A stretch of 64,000 bases of DNA from Plantactinospora endophytica. GTDB lineage: Bacteria; Actinomycetota; Actinomycetes; Mycobacteriales; Micromonosporaceae. The first letter of the stretch is position 1, and each line of letters starts with the position of its first letter. Below, one piece after another: positions 53,100 through 62,600 of the stretch. The translations under genes and the position numbers were made by a program. The stretch covers positions 62,001 to 126,000 of the forward strand of contig NZ_BONW01000041.1 in assembly GCF_016862915.1 (NCBI RefSeq), in the 5' to 3' direction. Under the pieces are notes generated by a model, which was not told where the DNA came from, searched no databases, and worked only from the letters and a program-made list of their open reading frames with translations.

Positions 53100-54095
53100 A
53101 TGGGCAACCGGGTACTGCTGCTCGCGACCAAGGACACCATCGCCTACTCGACCAGGCCGGGCGGCGAGGGTGTCGCGTCCGGCGCGGAACTGCTCGCCAC
53201 GGTTCCGCCGGACCGGCTCACCGCCGAGGTGGTGGTCGAGGACGTGCTGGCCGAACCGAGCTGGGACAGCACCCCGGCCACGATGCTCGGGCTGGCCCGG
53301 CGGGCCCGGACCGCCCTGCTCGCCGACGGGTTCGACGGCGTGGTGGTCAGCCACGGCACCGACACGCTGGAGGAGAGCGCCTACCTCGCCGACCTGGTGG
53401 CCGGCCCGGCCGCCCGACGCGGCGCCATCGTCTTCACCGGCGCGCAGCGACACCTGGACGAACTCTCCACCGACGGTCCGCGCAACCTGGCGTCGTCGAT
53501 CGCCGCCGCGACGGATCCGCTGCTGCGCGGGGCGGGTGCGGTGGTCTGCGTGGACGACGAGGTGCACGCCGCGCGCTGGGTGTCCATGGTCGACGCCACC
53601 ACGGTCCGGGCGTTCTCGTCGGCGCCGTTCGCGCCGCTCGGCCGGGTCGTCGGCGACCGGGTCGAGCCGGTGGGCGTCGCACCGCCCCGGCCACCCGAGG
53701 CGTACGGCGAGCCGGAGTTGGCGGTGGTGCTGCTGAAGACCTGGCCGGGGATGGACGCCGGGCTGCTCGGCACCGTCGTCGACGCGGGTGCCCGGGGCGT
53801 GGTGCTGGAGGGGACCGGGCCGGGCAACGTGCCGGCCAGCCTGTTCGCTGCGATCGGTGAGCTGATCGAGTGGGACGTTCCCGTGGTGGTCGCCTCGCGG
53901 TGTCGTACCGGAACGGGTGGCCTGGCGGAGTTGCCGCCGCCGGCCGGGCTGGCCGCCCGGGTCGGTGCGATCGGAGCCCGGGGGCTGGCCGCCGGCAAGG
54001 CTTGGGTCGCGCTGATGGTGGCGCTCGGCGACGGCGGCGGGGTGGCGGCGGCCCGGGACTGGTTCGACCGGCTGGCGCCACCGGCCGGCCGGTGA
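53100..54095 (+). CDS. Asparaginase-like amidohydrolase (type I/II fold)
   Basis: A 331-residue protein. The second catalytic motif VVVSHGTDTLEESAYL is intact. The first, normally TGGTI, reads TKDTIAYS, still with the Thr, a variant I recall from other actinobacterial homologues. VLEGTGPGNVPASL and VVVASRCRTG fit the fold. Probably converts asparagine or related amides to acids in the cytosol; no signal peptide. ATG 53100 follows GGAGG. The 3' end is duplicated just downstream. Confidence 0.85.
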   Translation: MGNRVLLLATKDTIAYSTRPGGEGVASGAELLATVPPDRLTAEVVVEDVLAEPSWDSTPATMLGLARRARTALLADGFDGVVVSHGTDTLEESAYLADLVAGPAARRGAIVFTGAQRHLDELSTDGPRNLASSIAAATDPLLRGAGAVVCVDDEVHAARWVSMVDATTVRAFSSAPFAPLGRVVGDRVEPVGVAPPRPPEAYGEPELAVVLLKTWPGMDAGLLGTVVDAGARGVVLEGTGPGNVPASLFAAIGELIEWDVPVVVASRCRTGTGGLAELPPPAGLAARVGAIGARGLAAGKAWVALMVALGDGGGVAAARDWFDRLAPPAGR

Positions 54096-54138
54096 TCCGC
54101 TTTGACCGGCTGGCGTTACCGGCCGGCCGGTGATCCGG
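54063..54138 (+). repeat. 38-bp tandem duplication at the 3' end of the asparaginase gene
   Basis: 54063-54100 and 54101-54138 share a 38-bp unit (TTCGACCGGCTGGCGCCACC then GGCCGGCCGGTGATCCGC) with four mismatches. The first copy encodes the last residues and stop; the second is a non-coding echo after the stop. Confidence 0.92.
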
Positions 54139-54188
54139 GCCGGAGGTCGGGACGGTGCCGTCGGTCGATGTTCGCGTAGGCTGCGGCG

Positions 54189-55229
54189 ATGACCGGCACC
54201 AACCCGCAGGCGGCCCGGAGCGGGCGTGGCAGGGTGCTCACCGTCGCCAAGATCGCCCGGCTGGCCGGGGTCTCCGCGCCGACGGTGTCCCGGGTCATCA
54301 ACGGACAGACCGGGGTCGCGCTGGAGACCCGGCAGCGGGTCGAGGAGATCCTCCGGGAGCACGGCTACCGCCGGCCGGGCGGCTCGACCTCCGTCGCCAT
54401 CGTGGAGCTGGTCTTCCACGCGCTGGAGAGCCTCTGGGCGCTGGAGATCATCCGAGGGGTCGAGAAGGTGGCCCGGGAGCACGACCTCGCCGTCGTACTC
54501 ACCGAGATGCAGGGGCGGCTGACGCCGGGTCGGGCCTGGACCGAGCAGGTACTCACCCGGCGACCGACCGGGGTGATCGCGGTCTTCTCCGAGCTGACCG
54601 TCGCCCAGCAGTCGCAGCTCGCCACCCGGTCGATTCCGCTGGTGGTGCTGGATCCGACGGGTGAACCGCTGCACCAGACCCCGTCGGTCGGGGCGACGAA
54701 CTGGAACGGGGGACTTGCCGCCACCCGGCACCTTCTCGACCTGGGACACCGGCGGATCGCCATGTTGAGCGGGCCGACCCAGTGGCCGTGCTGCCGGGCC
54801 CGGCTCGACGGCTACCGGGCGGCGATGGACGCCGCGGGCGTACCGGTGGATCCCGAACTGGTCCGGATCAGCACCCTGTACGTCGAGGGCGGCCTGGCCG
54901 ACGGCCGGGAGCTGCTGGCGCTGCCGGACCCGCCCACCGCGATCTTCACCGCCAACGACCTCCAGGCGCTCGGGGTCTACGAGGCGGCCCGGCGGGCCGG
55001 GGTACGCATCCCGGACGAGCTGAGCGTGGTCGGCTTCGACGACCTGTCCTTCACCCGCTGGTCGGGCCCGCCGATGACCACCGTCCGGCAGCCGCTGGAG
55101 CAGATGGGGGTGACCGCCGCGCGGATGATCATCGATCTCGCCGCCGGTCAGTCCCTGGACCAGCACCGGGTCGAGCTGGCCACCGAACTCGTCGTACGGG
55201 AGAGTACCGCCGCACCGTCGCGGCGCTGA
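54189..55229 (+). CDS. LacI-family transcriptional regulator
   Basis: A 346-residue regulator. N-terminal HTH TVAKIARLAGVSAPTVSRVINGQ, hinge, then a periplasmic-binding-protein-like domain with VAIVELVFHALESLWALEIIRGVEK, IFTANDLQALGVYEAARRAG and VVGFDDLSFTRWSGPPMTTVRQP, typical of LacI/GalR sugar sensors. It precedes the secreted CE1 esterase by 225 bp, with an operator-like repeat in between, so it probably controls that gene in response to a plant-polysaccharide sugar. Confidence 0.92.
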   Translation: MTGTNPQAARSGRGRVLTVAKIARLAGVSAPTVSRVINGQTGVALETRQRVEEILREHGYRRPGGSTSVAIVELVFHALESLWALEIIRGVEKVAREHDLAVVLTEMQGRLTPGRAWTEQVLTRRPTGVIAVFSELTVAQQSQLATRSIPLVVLDPTGEPLHQTPSVGATNWNGGLAATRHLLDLGHRRIAMLSGPTQWPCCRARLDGYRAAMDAAGVPVDPELVRISTLYVEGGLADGRELLALPDPPTAIFTANDLQALGVYEAARRAGVRIPDELSVVGFDDLSFTRWSGPPMTTVRQPLEQMGVTAARMIIDLAAGQSLDQHRVELATELVVRESTAAPSRR

Positions 55230-55357
55230 GGTCGCCCGCTCCACCCGGCGGTCGGCGGCCAGCCCAGACCGGTGAATCCGCCAGCGCCCGGGCCCCGGGA
55301 TCCGCACCGGTCGCACGCCGTCGTTACGAACTCATGTCCGTCTATGTCTTGTGCGGT

Positions 55358-55389
55358 GAAACATTCCCATCGATACTTTGGGATGTTTC
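55358..55389. promoter_or_regulatory. Candidate LacI-type operator upstream of the CE1 esterase
   Basis: Interrupted inverted repeat GAAACATTCCC ... GGGATGTTTC (with flanking TGAAACA/TGTTTCA perfect arms), spanning about 32 bp and centred about 80 bp upstream of the esterase start. Confidence 0.55.
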
Positions 55390-55454
55390 AACTGGCAGGA
55401 CGTCCCGGACCGTCCGTCCGCGATGGTGCCTCGCCGGGTCGAGAGAGGATCAGG

Positions 55455-56789
55455 ATGGGACGACTCGTACGCGCGCTCGTCGTCGCGGGAAGCGCGGTGG
55501 TGCTGGCCGCGGGCCTGGTCAGCCTGACGGTGGCCACGCCGGCCTCGGCGGCGTCGCTGACCGAGGTGACCAACTTCGGCACCAACCCCAGCAACCTGCG
55601 GATGCACCTCTACGTGCCGGACCGGTTGGCGGCACGTCCCGCGATCGTGGTCGCGGTGCACTACTGCACCGGCACCGGCCCGGCGTTCTACTCCGGCACC
55701 CAGTTCGCCTCGCTGGCCGACCGGTACGGCTACATCGTCATCTACCCCTCGGCGACCCGCAGCGGCCAGTGCTTCGACGTCTACTCCCAGCAGGCGCTGC
55801 GACGCGACGGCGGCAGCGACCCCGTATCGATCCTGTCGATGGTCCGCTACGTCCAGCAGCGCTACACCACCGGGCAGGTCTTCGCCACCGGCACCTCCTC
55901 GGGCGCGATGATGACCAACGTACTGCTCGGCAACTATCCGGACGTCTTCACCGCCGGGGCCGCGTTCGCCGGCGTACCGCACAGTTGCTTCGCCACCACC
56001 GGCGGCTCCACCTGGAACAGCGAGTGTGCCAACGGCCAGCTCATCCGTACCGCGCAGCAGTGGGGTGACCTGGTCCGGGGCGCGTACCCCGGCTACAGCG
56101 GCGCCCGGCCCCGAATGCAGTTGTGGCACGGCACGAACGACGAGACGCTGCGTTACCCGAACTTCGGTGAAGAGATCAAGCAGTGGACCAACGTGCACGG
56201 GTTGAGCCAGACGCCGACCTCCACCGACACGCCGCAGTCCGGCTACACCCGCACCCGGTACGGCAGCAGTGGTCCACAGGCGCCGGTCGAGGCGATCAGC
56301 ATGCAGGGGGTGTCGCACAACCTGCCGGTGAACGCGGCCGAGGCGATCCGGTTCTTCGGGCTGGACAGCAGCACCCCACCCACCGCCACGCCGACGCCGA
56401 CCAGGACCCCGACCGGGCCACCTCCCACGACGCCGCCCGCCACGACGCCGCCGCCGACCCAGCCGCCGACCGGTGGCTGCGCGGTCAGCTACACGGTGAA
56501 CGCCTGGAACTCCGGGCTGACCGCCGCGATCACCATCACCAACCGGGGCAGCGCCGCCGTCAACGGCTGGACGCTCTCCTTCACCCTGCCCGCCGGGCAG
56601 ACCATCACCTCGGGCTGGAACGCGTCCTACAGCCCGACCAGCGGAGCGGTGACCGCACGCAACGCCAGCTACAACGGCACCATCGCCCCGAACGCCTCGG
56701 TCGGGATCGGCTTCCAGGCCAGCCACACCGGCAACACCGGTAGACCGGCCGCGGTCGCCCTCAACGGGACGGCGTGCACGCTGAGCTGA
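55455..56789 (+). CDS. Secreted CE1-family esterase with C-terminal carbohydrate-binding module (CBM2)
   Basis: A 444-residue exoenzyme. Signal peptide LVVAGSAVVLAAGLVSLTVATPASA; catalytic domain with FATGTSSGAMMT (nucleophile Ser), HGTNDETLRY (Asp) and MQGVSHNLP (His), like acetylxylan or feruloyl esterases; a proline/threonine linker (TPTPTRTPTGPPPTTPPAT); and a CBM2 (CAVSYTVNAWNSGLTAAITI...GWNASYSPTSG). It de-esterifies plant xylan outside the cell. ATG 55455 follows AGAGAGGATC. Probably LacI-controlled. Confidence 0.9.
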   Translation: MGRLVRALVVAGSAVVLAAGLVSLTVATPASAASLTEVTNFGTNPSNLRMHLYVPDRLAARPAIVVAVHYCTGTGPAFYSGTQFASLADRYGYIVIYPSATRSGQCFDVYSQQALRRDGGSDPVSILSMVRYVQQRYTTGQVFATGTSSGAMMTNVLLGNYPDVFTAGAAFAGVPHSCFATTGGSTWNSECANGQLIRTAQQWGDLVRGAYPGYSGARPRMQLWHGTNDETLRYPNFGEEIKQWTNVHGLSQTPTSTDTPQSGYTRTRYGSSGPQAPVEAISMQGVSHNLPVNAAEAIRFFGLDSSTPPTATPTPTRTPTGPPPTTPPATTPPPTQPPTGGCAVSYTVNAWNSGLTAAITITNRGSAAVNGWTLSFTLPAGQTITSGWNASYSPTSGAVTARNASYNGTIAPNASVGIGFQASHTGNTGRPAAVALNGTACTLS

Positions 56790-57111
56790 GCCGGCTCCGT
56801 ACCCGAGGTCAGTCAGTCGTTATCGAAGCGCGACGGGCCGCGCGAGGGAGGGCGGGTTGTCGGCGGACCTGGTCCGCCGGCAACCCGCCGGGGCGGCCTC
56901 GGCCGGGCCCCGGTCAGTCCGTCGTGGTCGGGGCGCCCGCCGGGGCTCCGGCGGGGTCGGCTGTCGCCGCGAGGGTACGCAGCGCGTCGACCAGCCGCGC
57001 TCCGGAGAGCGCACCAACGCGGCCCGCCAGTGCCTGGCGCCAGCACCCCCGCTGACTCCCGCACCGGGGCCGGCGGTCGGGCGACGCCGCGCTCTGCGAG
57101 AGTGTCCCGTC
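56790..57111. other. Intergenic region with terminator and possible coding remnant
   Basis: After the esterase stop comes a hairpin terminator. Between about 56915 and 57050 the minus strand reads an open segment with good bias (ALAGRVGALSGARLVDALRT), ending in a stop but lacking a start; it may be the relic of a lost gene. No complete gene is seen. Confidence 0.35.
56851..56889 (+). terminator. Terminator after the CE1 esterase gene
   Basis: 17-bp inverted repeat with one mismatch (GGCGGGTTGTCGGCGGA and TCCGCCGGCAACCCGCC), loop CCTGG, 61 nt after the stop. Confidence 0.65.
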
Positions 57112-57862
57112 ATGGGCGGACCACTCGACGGCGAGGCACCACTCGACGGCGAGGGACTACTCGACGACGAGGCGCTGGCCTCGTCGGCCGTGGTGGCGAA
57201 CTCGGCGATGAACCGGGAACGGCAGCTCGACGGCGTGAACAGCTACGCCCGGGAACTCGGGTTCAACCCGCTGGACTGGCTGGTCGCCCGGGTCGGGTCC
57301 GGCGACGCCCCCGCGACCGACGGCCCGACGGTGGGCTGGCTCGACCTGTGCTGCGGCACCGGCCGGGCGCTGTTCCAGGCCACGCACCGGCTGCACCGGC
57401 TCGGCCTGGCCGACCGGGTGACGGTCACCGGCGTCGACCTGGTCGACTACTTCGACCGGAGCCCGACCGGCGACAGCGCACCGGAGCTGGTCTGCGCCCC
57501 GGTCGGCGCCTGGACACCACCGCGCCGGTACGACCTGATCACCTGCGTACACGGGCTGCACTACGTCGGCGACAAGCTCGGCCTGCTCGCCCGGATCGCC
57601 GGCTGGCTCGCCCGACGACGGCCGGTTCGTGGCCGACCTCGACCTGCGCAGCGTACGACTGCCCGACGGGCGGGCCGCCGGCCGTCGGCTTGGCGGTCTG
57701 CTGCGGTCGGCCGGGTTCGCCGTCGACCCGCGCCGACGGCGGATCAGCCGGGTCGGGCCGGTCGCGCTCTCCTTGCCGTACCGCTATCTCGGCGCAGACG
57801 ACCGCGCCGGTCCCAACTACACCGGCCAGCCCGCCGTCGCCTCGTACTACGCACCGGCCTGA
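57112..57862 (+). pseudogene. SAM-dependent methyltransferase gene with a frameshift
   Basis: Reading from ATG 57112: VANSAMNRERQLDGVNSYARELGFNPLDWLVA, then the SAM-binding WLDLCCGTGRALFQATH and VTGVDLVDYF, up to LLARIAGWLA. After a GCCC run (c57611-57613) the natural continuation DDGRFVADLDLRSVRLPDG is in the +1 frame and runs to TGA 57862 (LGGLLRSAGFAVDPRRRR...GPNYTGQPAVASYYAP). One extra C explains it. Either a real mutation or a sequencing error; if corrected the protein has about 250 residues. The N-terminal repeat LDGEAPLDGEGLL is unusual; translation could start at MNRER. Confidence 0.78.
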
Positions 57863-57874
57863 CCGGGCCGGCGC

Positions 57875-58843
57875 TCAGTCCGCCTCGGCGGCCCGGCGGG
57901 CGCGGGCCCGGCGCTTGCCCTCGTGCATCGCCTGCACCCGGGCGATCGGGATGGTGTGCCCCTCCGCCACCAGGTCGGCCGGCAGCCGCTGCGGGCCGGG
58001 CATCCGCTCGGTCCACGGATCACGCCCGTTCAGCAGGCCCGGCACCGTACGCAGGGTAAAGTCCGCCGGGGTGACCTGGTCCAACTCCGCCCAGTCCAGC
58101 GGGAACGACACCGGCACCCCCGGCCGGAGCCGCGGACTGTACGCCGAGACCACCGTCGCGCCGCCGGACCGGGTCGAGTCGACGAAGACCCGCCCGCCCC
58201 GGTCCTCCCGGATGAACGCCGTGGTCGCCAGCGCCGGATCGAGCCGTTCCGCCCTGGCGGCCAGCGCCCGGGTCGCGGCGGCGACGTCCTCGATCGGCAC
58301 GCTGTCGTCGACCGGTACGAAGACGTGCACGCCCTTCGCCCCGCTGGTCTTCACCACCCCGGTCAGACCCGCCTCGACCAGTACCTGCCGGACGAGTTCG
58401 GCAGCGCTCACGACCAGCGGGAACGTGTCCGGGGCCGGTGGGTCGAGGTCCAGCACCAGGTGGCTCGGCCGATCCCGCCGCTGCACAGTGGTGAGCGTCG
58501 GGTGGTATTCCACCGCCCGCTGGTTGCCGAACCACAGCAGGGTCCGGCGGTCGTTGCAGAGGGCGTACGACACCTCGCGCCGGGACGCCTCCGCCCAGAC
58601 CGAGACCGTGGAGATCCAGGACGGCGTGTAGCGGGGGACGTTCTTCTGCATGAAGGGTTTCTGGCCGCGCAGCACCCGGACCACCGAGAGCGGCCGGTCC
58701 CGCAACTGGGCCACCAGTGGCTCACGCACCTGGTCCAGATAGTCCACCAGGTCCCGCTTGGTCGCGTCCGCCCCGTCGAAGAGCGGCTGGTCGAGGTTGG
58801 TCAGGGAGACCCCGTCGCGTACCTCGTCGGCGCTGCCCGTCAT
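57875..58843 (-). CDS. LigD-type polymerase domain protein (NHEJ primase/polymerase)
   Basis: A 322-residue stand-alone archaeo-eukaryotic primase domain. Metal-binding SHLVLDLDPPAPDTF (D-x-D) and KTSGAKGVHVFVPV, plus the upstream RVLRGQKPFMQKNVP that is typical of the PolDom of LigD. It extends DNA or RNA ends in non-homologous end joining. No ligase or Ku gene is adjacent. ATG 58843 follows GGGAGGGTGG. Convergent with the damaged methyltransferase gene. Confidence 0.9.
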   Translation of the reverse strand: MTGSADEVRDGVSLTNLDQPLFDGADATKRDLVDYLDQVREPLVAQLRDRPLSVVRVLRGQKPFMQKNVPRYTPSWISTVSVWAEASRREVSYALCNDRRTLLWFGNQRAVEYHPTLTTVQRRDRPSHLVLDLDPPAPDTFPLVVSAAELVRQVLVEAGLTGVVKTSGAKGVHVFVPVDDSVPIEDVAAATRALAARAERLDPALATTAFIREDRGGRVFVDSTRSGGATVVSAYSPRLRPGVPVSFPLDWAELDQVTPADFTLRTVPGLLNGRDPWTERMPGPQRLPADLVAEGHTIPIARVQAMHEGKRRARARRAAEAD

Positions 58844-58950
58844 CGAACCACCCTCCCGGGAACCCGCCGTACGGTCAACTCCGCCACGCTCCCCGGTCCC
58901 CGCCGTTCCGCCGTTCCCCGGCGTTCGCCGCTGTTCCGCAGGGCGGCGCG

Positions 58951-59040
58951 GACTTCCCGCACGACGCGGACTTCCCGGGCGGCGTGGAGTTCCCGGGCGG
59001 CGCGGACTTCCCGGGCGGCGTGGAGTTTCCGAACCGGGTC
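58951..59040. repeat. Five 18-bp tandem repeats (minisatellite) downstream of the GNAT gene
   Basis: Units GACTTCCCGGGCGGCGTG and variants, five in a row. Every frame stays open through them because the unit is a multiple of three; no gene uses them, apart from overlap with the GNAT stop. Confidence 0.9.
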
Positions 59041-59545
59041 AGAGTTCGCGGTACATGACGTGCAGGCCGACCCTGCCCAGGGTCGGGTGGGCGAAGGCGC
59101 CCGGAACGGTGCCGACCACGGCGAACCCGTGCCGTTGGTAGAGCGCCACGGCCCGATGGTTGGACTCGGCCACGGCGTTGAACTGCATGCCGGCGAATCC
59201 CTGCCGCTTCGCCCAGTCCAGGGCGTACCGGCAGAGGGCGGTCCCGGTGCCCTGTCCCCGGGCGTCGGCGGCGACCATGAAGCTGGCGGTCGAGACGTGC
59301 CCGCCCGGACCGGGCCGGTTCGGTCCCATCTTGGCCGTGCCGAGCAGCCGGCCGCCGCTCGGGCCGGTCGCGCTCTCCTCGACGGCCACCACGGTCAGCC
59401 CCGGCGCCGACTCGACCCAGAGGCCGTACGCCTGCTCGGCGGTCAACCGCGGATCGTAGGTGAACGTCTCCCCGGCCCGTACGACGTCCCGGACGATCGG
59501 CCACACCTGCGGCCAGTCGGCCGGCACGAACTCGCGGATCTGCAC
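59039..59545 (-). CDS. GNAT-family N-acetyltransferase
   Basis: A 168-residue acyltransferase. N-terminal IREFVPADWPQVWPIVRDV, acetyl-CoA binding VAADARGQGTGTALCRYALDWAK (R-x-x-G-x-G/A), and QFNAVAESNHRAVALYQRHGF, like phosphinothricin/RimL-type acetyltransferases. ATG at 59545. Substrate unknown. The 18-bp minisatellite begins at its stop. Confidence 0.9.
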   Translation of the reverse strand: MQIREFVPADWPQVWPIVRDVVRAGETFTYDPRLTAEQAYGLWVESAPGLTVVAVEESATGPSGGRLLGTAKMGPNRPGPGGHVSTASFMVAADARGQGTGTALCRYALDWAKRQGFAGMQFNAVAESNHRAVALYQRHGFAVVGTVPGAFAHPTLGRVGLHVMYREL

Positions 59546-59676
59546 GGCGCGACGCTAGCCACGGCGGCCGGACGGGACAACCGAGATATCGCCCGCCGTC
59601 GGGACGGTCGTGATCGGTGACCTGCCGCTCGGCGACGTCGGGGCGCGTTCGGCCGCCGATGTCTGTGCGGGGGCGG

Positions 59677-62600
59677 TCAGCTCGCCGGAGCCAGTGGGGC
59701 GGCACCGGCGGACCGGTCCACCGGTTGCCCGCCCGGTGCGGCGTGCACGGTCGCCTCCGCCTGGGCGAGTCCCCGGTGCGCCCGGGTCAGCTCGTCCCGG
59801 TCGCCGGTCTCCAGCGTGATCGTCAGCGCCGCGCGGTACCGGCCGGCCGCGTCGGCGGGACGGCCGGCGGCGTACAGCACGTCGCCGAGGTTGTTCAGCA
59901 CACTCGCCTCGCCGTACCGGTGGCCGGTCTCCTGGAACCGGCCGAGCGCCTCGGCGAACTCCTCGACGGCCAGGTCGTACCGGCCCAGCCAGGTGTGCAC
60001 CCGGCCCAGGTTGGACAGCGCGGTGGCTTCACCGTCGCGGTGACCGGCCGCCCGGAACAGCGCCAGCGCCCGCCGCAGGGCGGTGCCGGCCTCCTCGTAC
60101 CGGCCCAGCTCGCGTTGCACGTCGCCCAGGTTGCACAGGCCGATCGCCTCGCCGACCCGGTCGCCGAGCGAGCGGAACAGGTCCCGCGACAGCCCGAGGT
60201 ACTCGGCCGCCTCCTCGTACCGTTCCCACTCGCTGTAGACGTTGCCGAGGTTGGTCAGCGCACCGGCCTCGCCGTACCGGTCGTCGAGTCGACGGTAGAG
60301 GTCGAGCGCCTGCCGCTGGTGCTCGACCGCCGGCTCGCGCCGGCCCAGGCGCTCGTGGACGATGCCGAGGTTCGACCGGGTACGCGCCTCGCCGTACCGG
60401 TCGCCGCCCCGGCGGTGCATCGCCAGGGCACGTTCGAGATGCTCGATCGACTCCTGGTAGCGGCCCTGCAACCGGAGCACCGCGCCCAGGTTGGTCAGCG
60501 CGTGCGCCTGTCCGCGCTCGTCGGCGCCGTGCCGGGCGGCGTGCAGGGCGAAGGTGTGGATCTCCAGCGCGTCCAGGTGGTGACCGCTCTCCAGGTATCG
60601 GTAGAGGATGTCGGAGAGCAGCACCGCGTACGCCGGCCGGCCCTGCGTGGCGGCGTACCCGCAGACGGCCGCGAGAGTCGACCGCTCGCCGTCCAGCCAG
60701 TCGCGCGCCGCCTTCCGGGCGGCGGCGGCATGCTCCCCGCCAGCGTCGACGCCTGCCGGCGGCGGTGCCGGCCGGTCCGAGCGCGGAACCGCCGGCCGGT
60801 GGTGCCGTTCCGCCGGGTACAACTCGTCCATCGCCGCCGCGGCGGTGCCCAGGTAGTGGTCGAGCAGCCGGGTCAGCGCCGCCCGACGCTCCGGCTCCGG
60901 ATCCGCCGCCCGGCACACCTCCGCCGCGTACGCCCGGAGCAGGTCGTGCATCGACCACCTGGACCGGCCGACCGGCTGGACCAGATGCGCCCGGACCAGT
61001 ACGGCGAGCGCCTGCTCGGCCTGCTCTCCGGTCAGCCCGGTCAGCGCCGCCACGGCCGACAACCCGACGTCGGCGCCCGGATGCAGCCCGAGCCGGCGGA
61101 ACGTCACGGCGTCGGCGGCCCGGAGCTGCCGGTACGACCAGGAGAAGACCGTCCGGACCGCTGCCCGGGGGTCGTCCCCGGCCGCGAGCAGCCGTACCCG
61201 CCGGCCGTGGTCGGCCAGCTCCGCCACCAGGTCGGCGAGCCGGTCGTCCGGCCGGTTGCCGGCCAACTCCGCCGCGACCCGCAGCGCGAGGGGTAGGTGG
61301 ACACACTGCTCGGCCAGCTCGGCCACGGCCCGTGGTTCCGCCTCGGCCCGGGCACCGATCAGCAGCCGGAGCAGGGTGACGGTGTCGGCCGGTGGAAGCG
61401 GCTCCAGGGCCAGCCGGCGGGCACCGTGCAGGGCCACCAGGCCGCCCAGGCTGTTCCGACTGGTCACCACGGTCATCCCCGGCGCGGCACCGGGCAGCAG
61501 CGGGCGAACCTGTTCGACCGAGGCCGCGTTGTCGAGGACGACCAACACCGGCCGGTCGGTCAGCTCGGTCCGGTAGCGGGCGGCCCGCTCGTCGAGGTCA
61601 GTCGGGATGTCGTCCTCGGGTACGCCGAGCGCGCCGAGCAACCGGGCCAGCGCGTCCCCGGCGGGAACCGGCTGGCCGTCGTCGTGACCGCGCAGGTCGA
61701 GATAGAGCTGACCGGCCGGGAACCGGGTCCGGGCCCGATGCGCCCAGTGCACCGCCAGCGCGGTCTTGCCGACGCCCGGGGTACCGCAGATCGCCACGAT
61801 CACCGCCGGGCCGGGCGGGGACGGGGTCGGCGCGGGCGGCCGGTCGGCTCGCGCGGCCGGGGCGAACAACTGGTCGAGCCGGCGCAGTTCGGCCCGGCGG
61901 CCGGTGAAGCCGTACACGTCGGCCGGAAGCTGTCTCGGCACGGACGCCGGAACCGGCCGAACTCGTGCCGGCGGGCGGGCAAGGTCCGGAAGCTCGGCTC
62001 CTGGTGGAGCGGCAGCAGCGGCGGTGCCGGGCGGCCCGCCGTCGGCCCCGTCCGGGTCGGTCGCCGGTGCACCGCCCCCGGCCGGAGCGGGTCGGTCCGG
62101 TGCCGGACCGCGCAGCAGCGCCGCGTGGGCCGCCGCGAGCACGGGACCGGGATCGACGCCGAGTTCGTCGGCGAGCCGGGTCCGGGCCGCCCGATAGGCG
62201 GCGAACGCCTGCCCCGGGCGCCCGAGCGCGTGGTAGGCCCGGATCAGCAGGGCCTGCACGGCCTCGTCGAGCGGCTGGCCGGCCGCCATCTCGGCCACCG
62301 TCGGCAGCGCCTCGGCGGCGGCACCGAGGTCGAGCAGCGCCGCGCAGAGCCGGGCCCGCATCGCCTGCCGTTCCCCGGTCAGAGCCAGCACCCTCGGATG
62401 GTCGGCGAGCACCGGTACGTCGGCCATCGGGTCGCCCCGCCACAGCGCGAGTGCCTGTCGGGACAGTGTTGCGACGCGCCGCGGGTCGCCGTCCCGCTCG
62501 GCGGAGCGCGCGGCGTCGGCCAGCGCGCGGAACTCTTCCAGGTCCACGCCGTCAGCGGCGAGCCGCAGGGCGTAGCCGCTGCCCACCGCCGGCAGCAACT

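Noticed and set aside
52149-55316. 1055-codon minus-strand open frame through the Clp_N, asparaginase and LacI region
   Set aside because: Spans several real plus-strand genes with clear motifs.
56820-57113. Minus-strand small gene opposite the methyltransferase start
   Set aside because: One segment has coding-like bias but no start codon in the right frame; left as a possible remnant in the intergenic entry.
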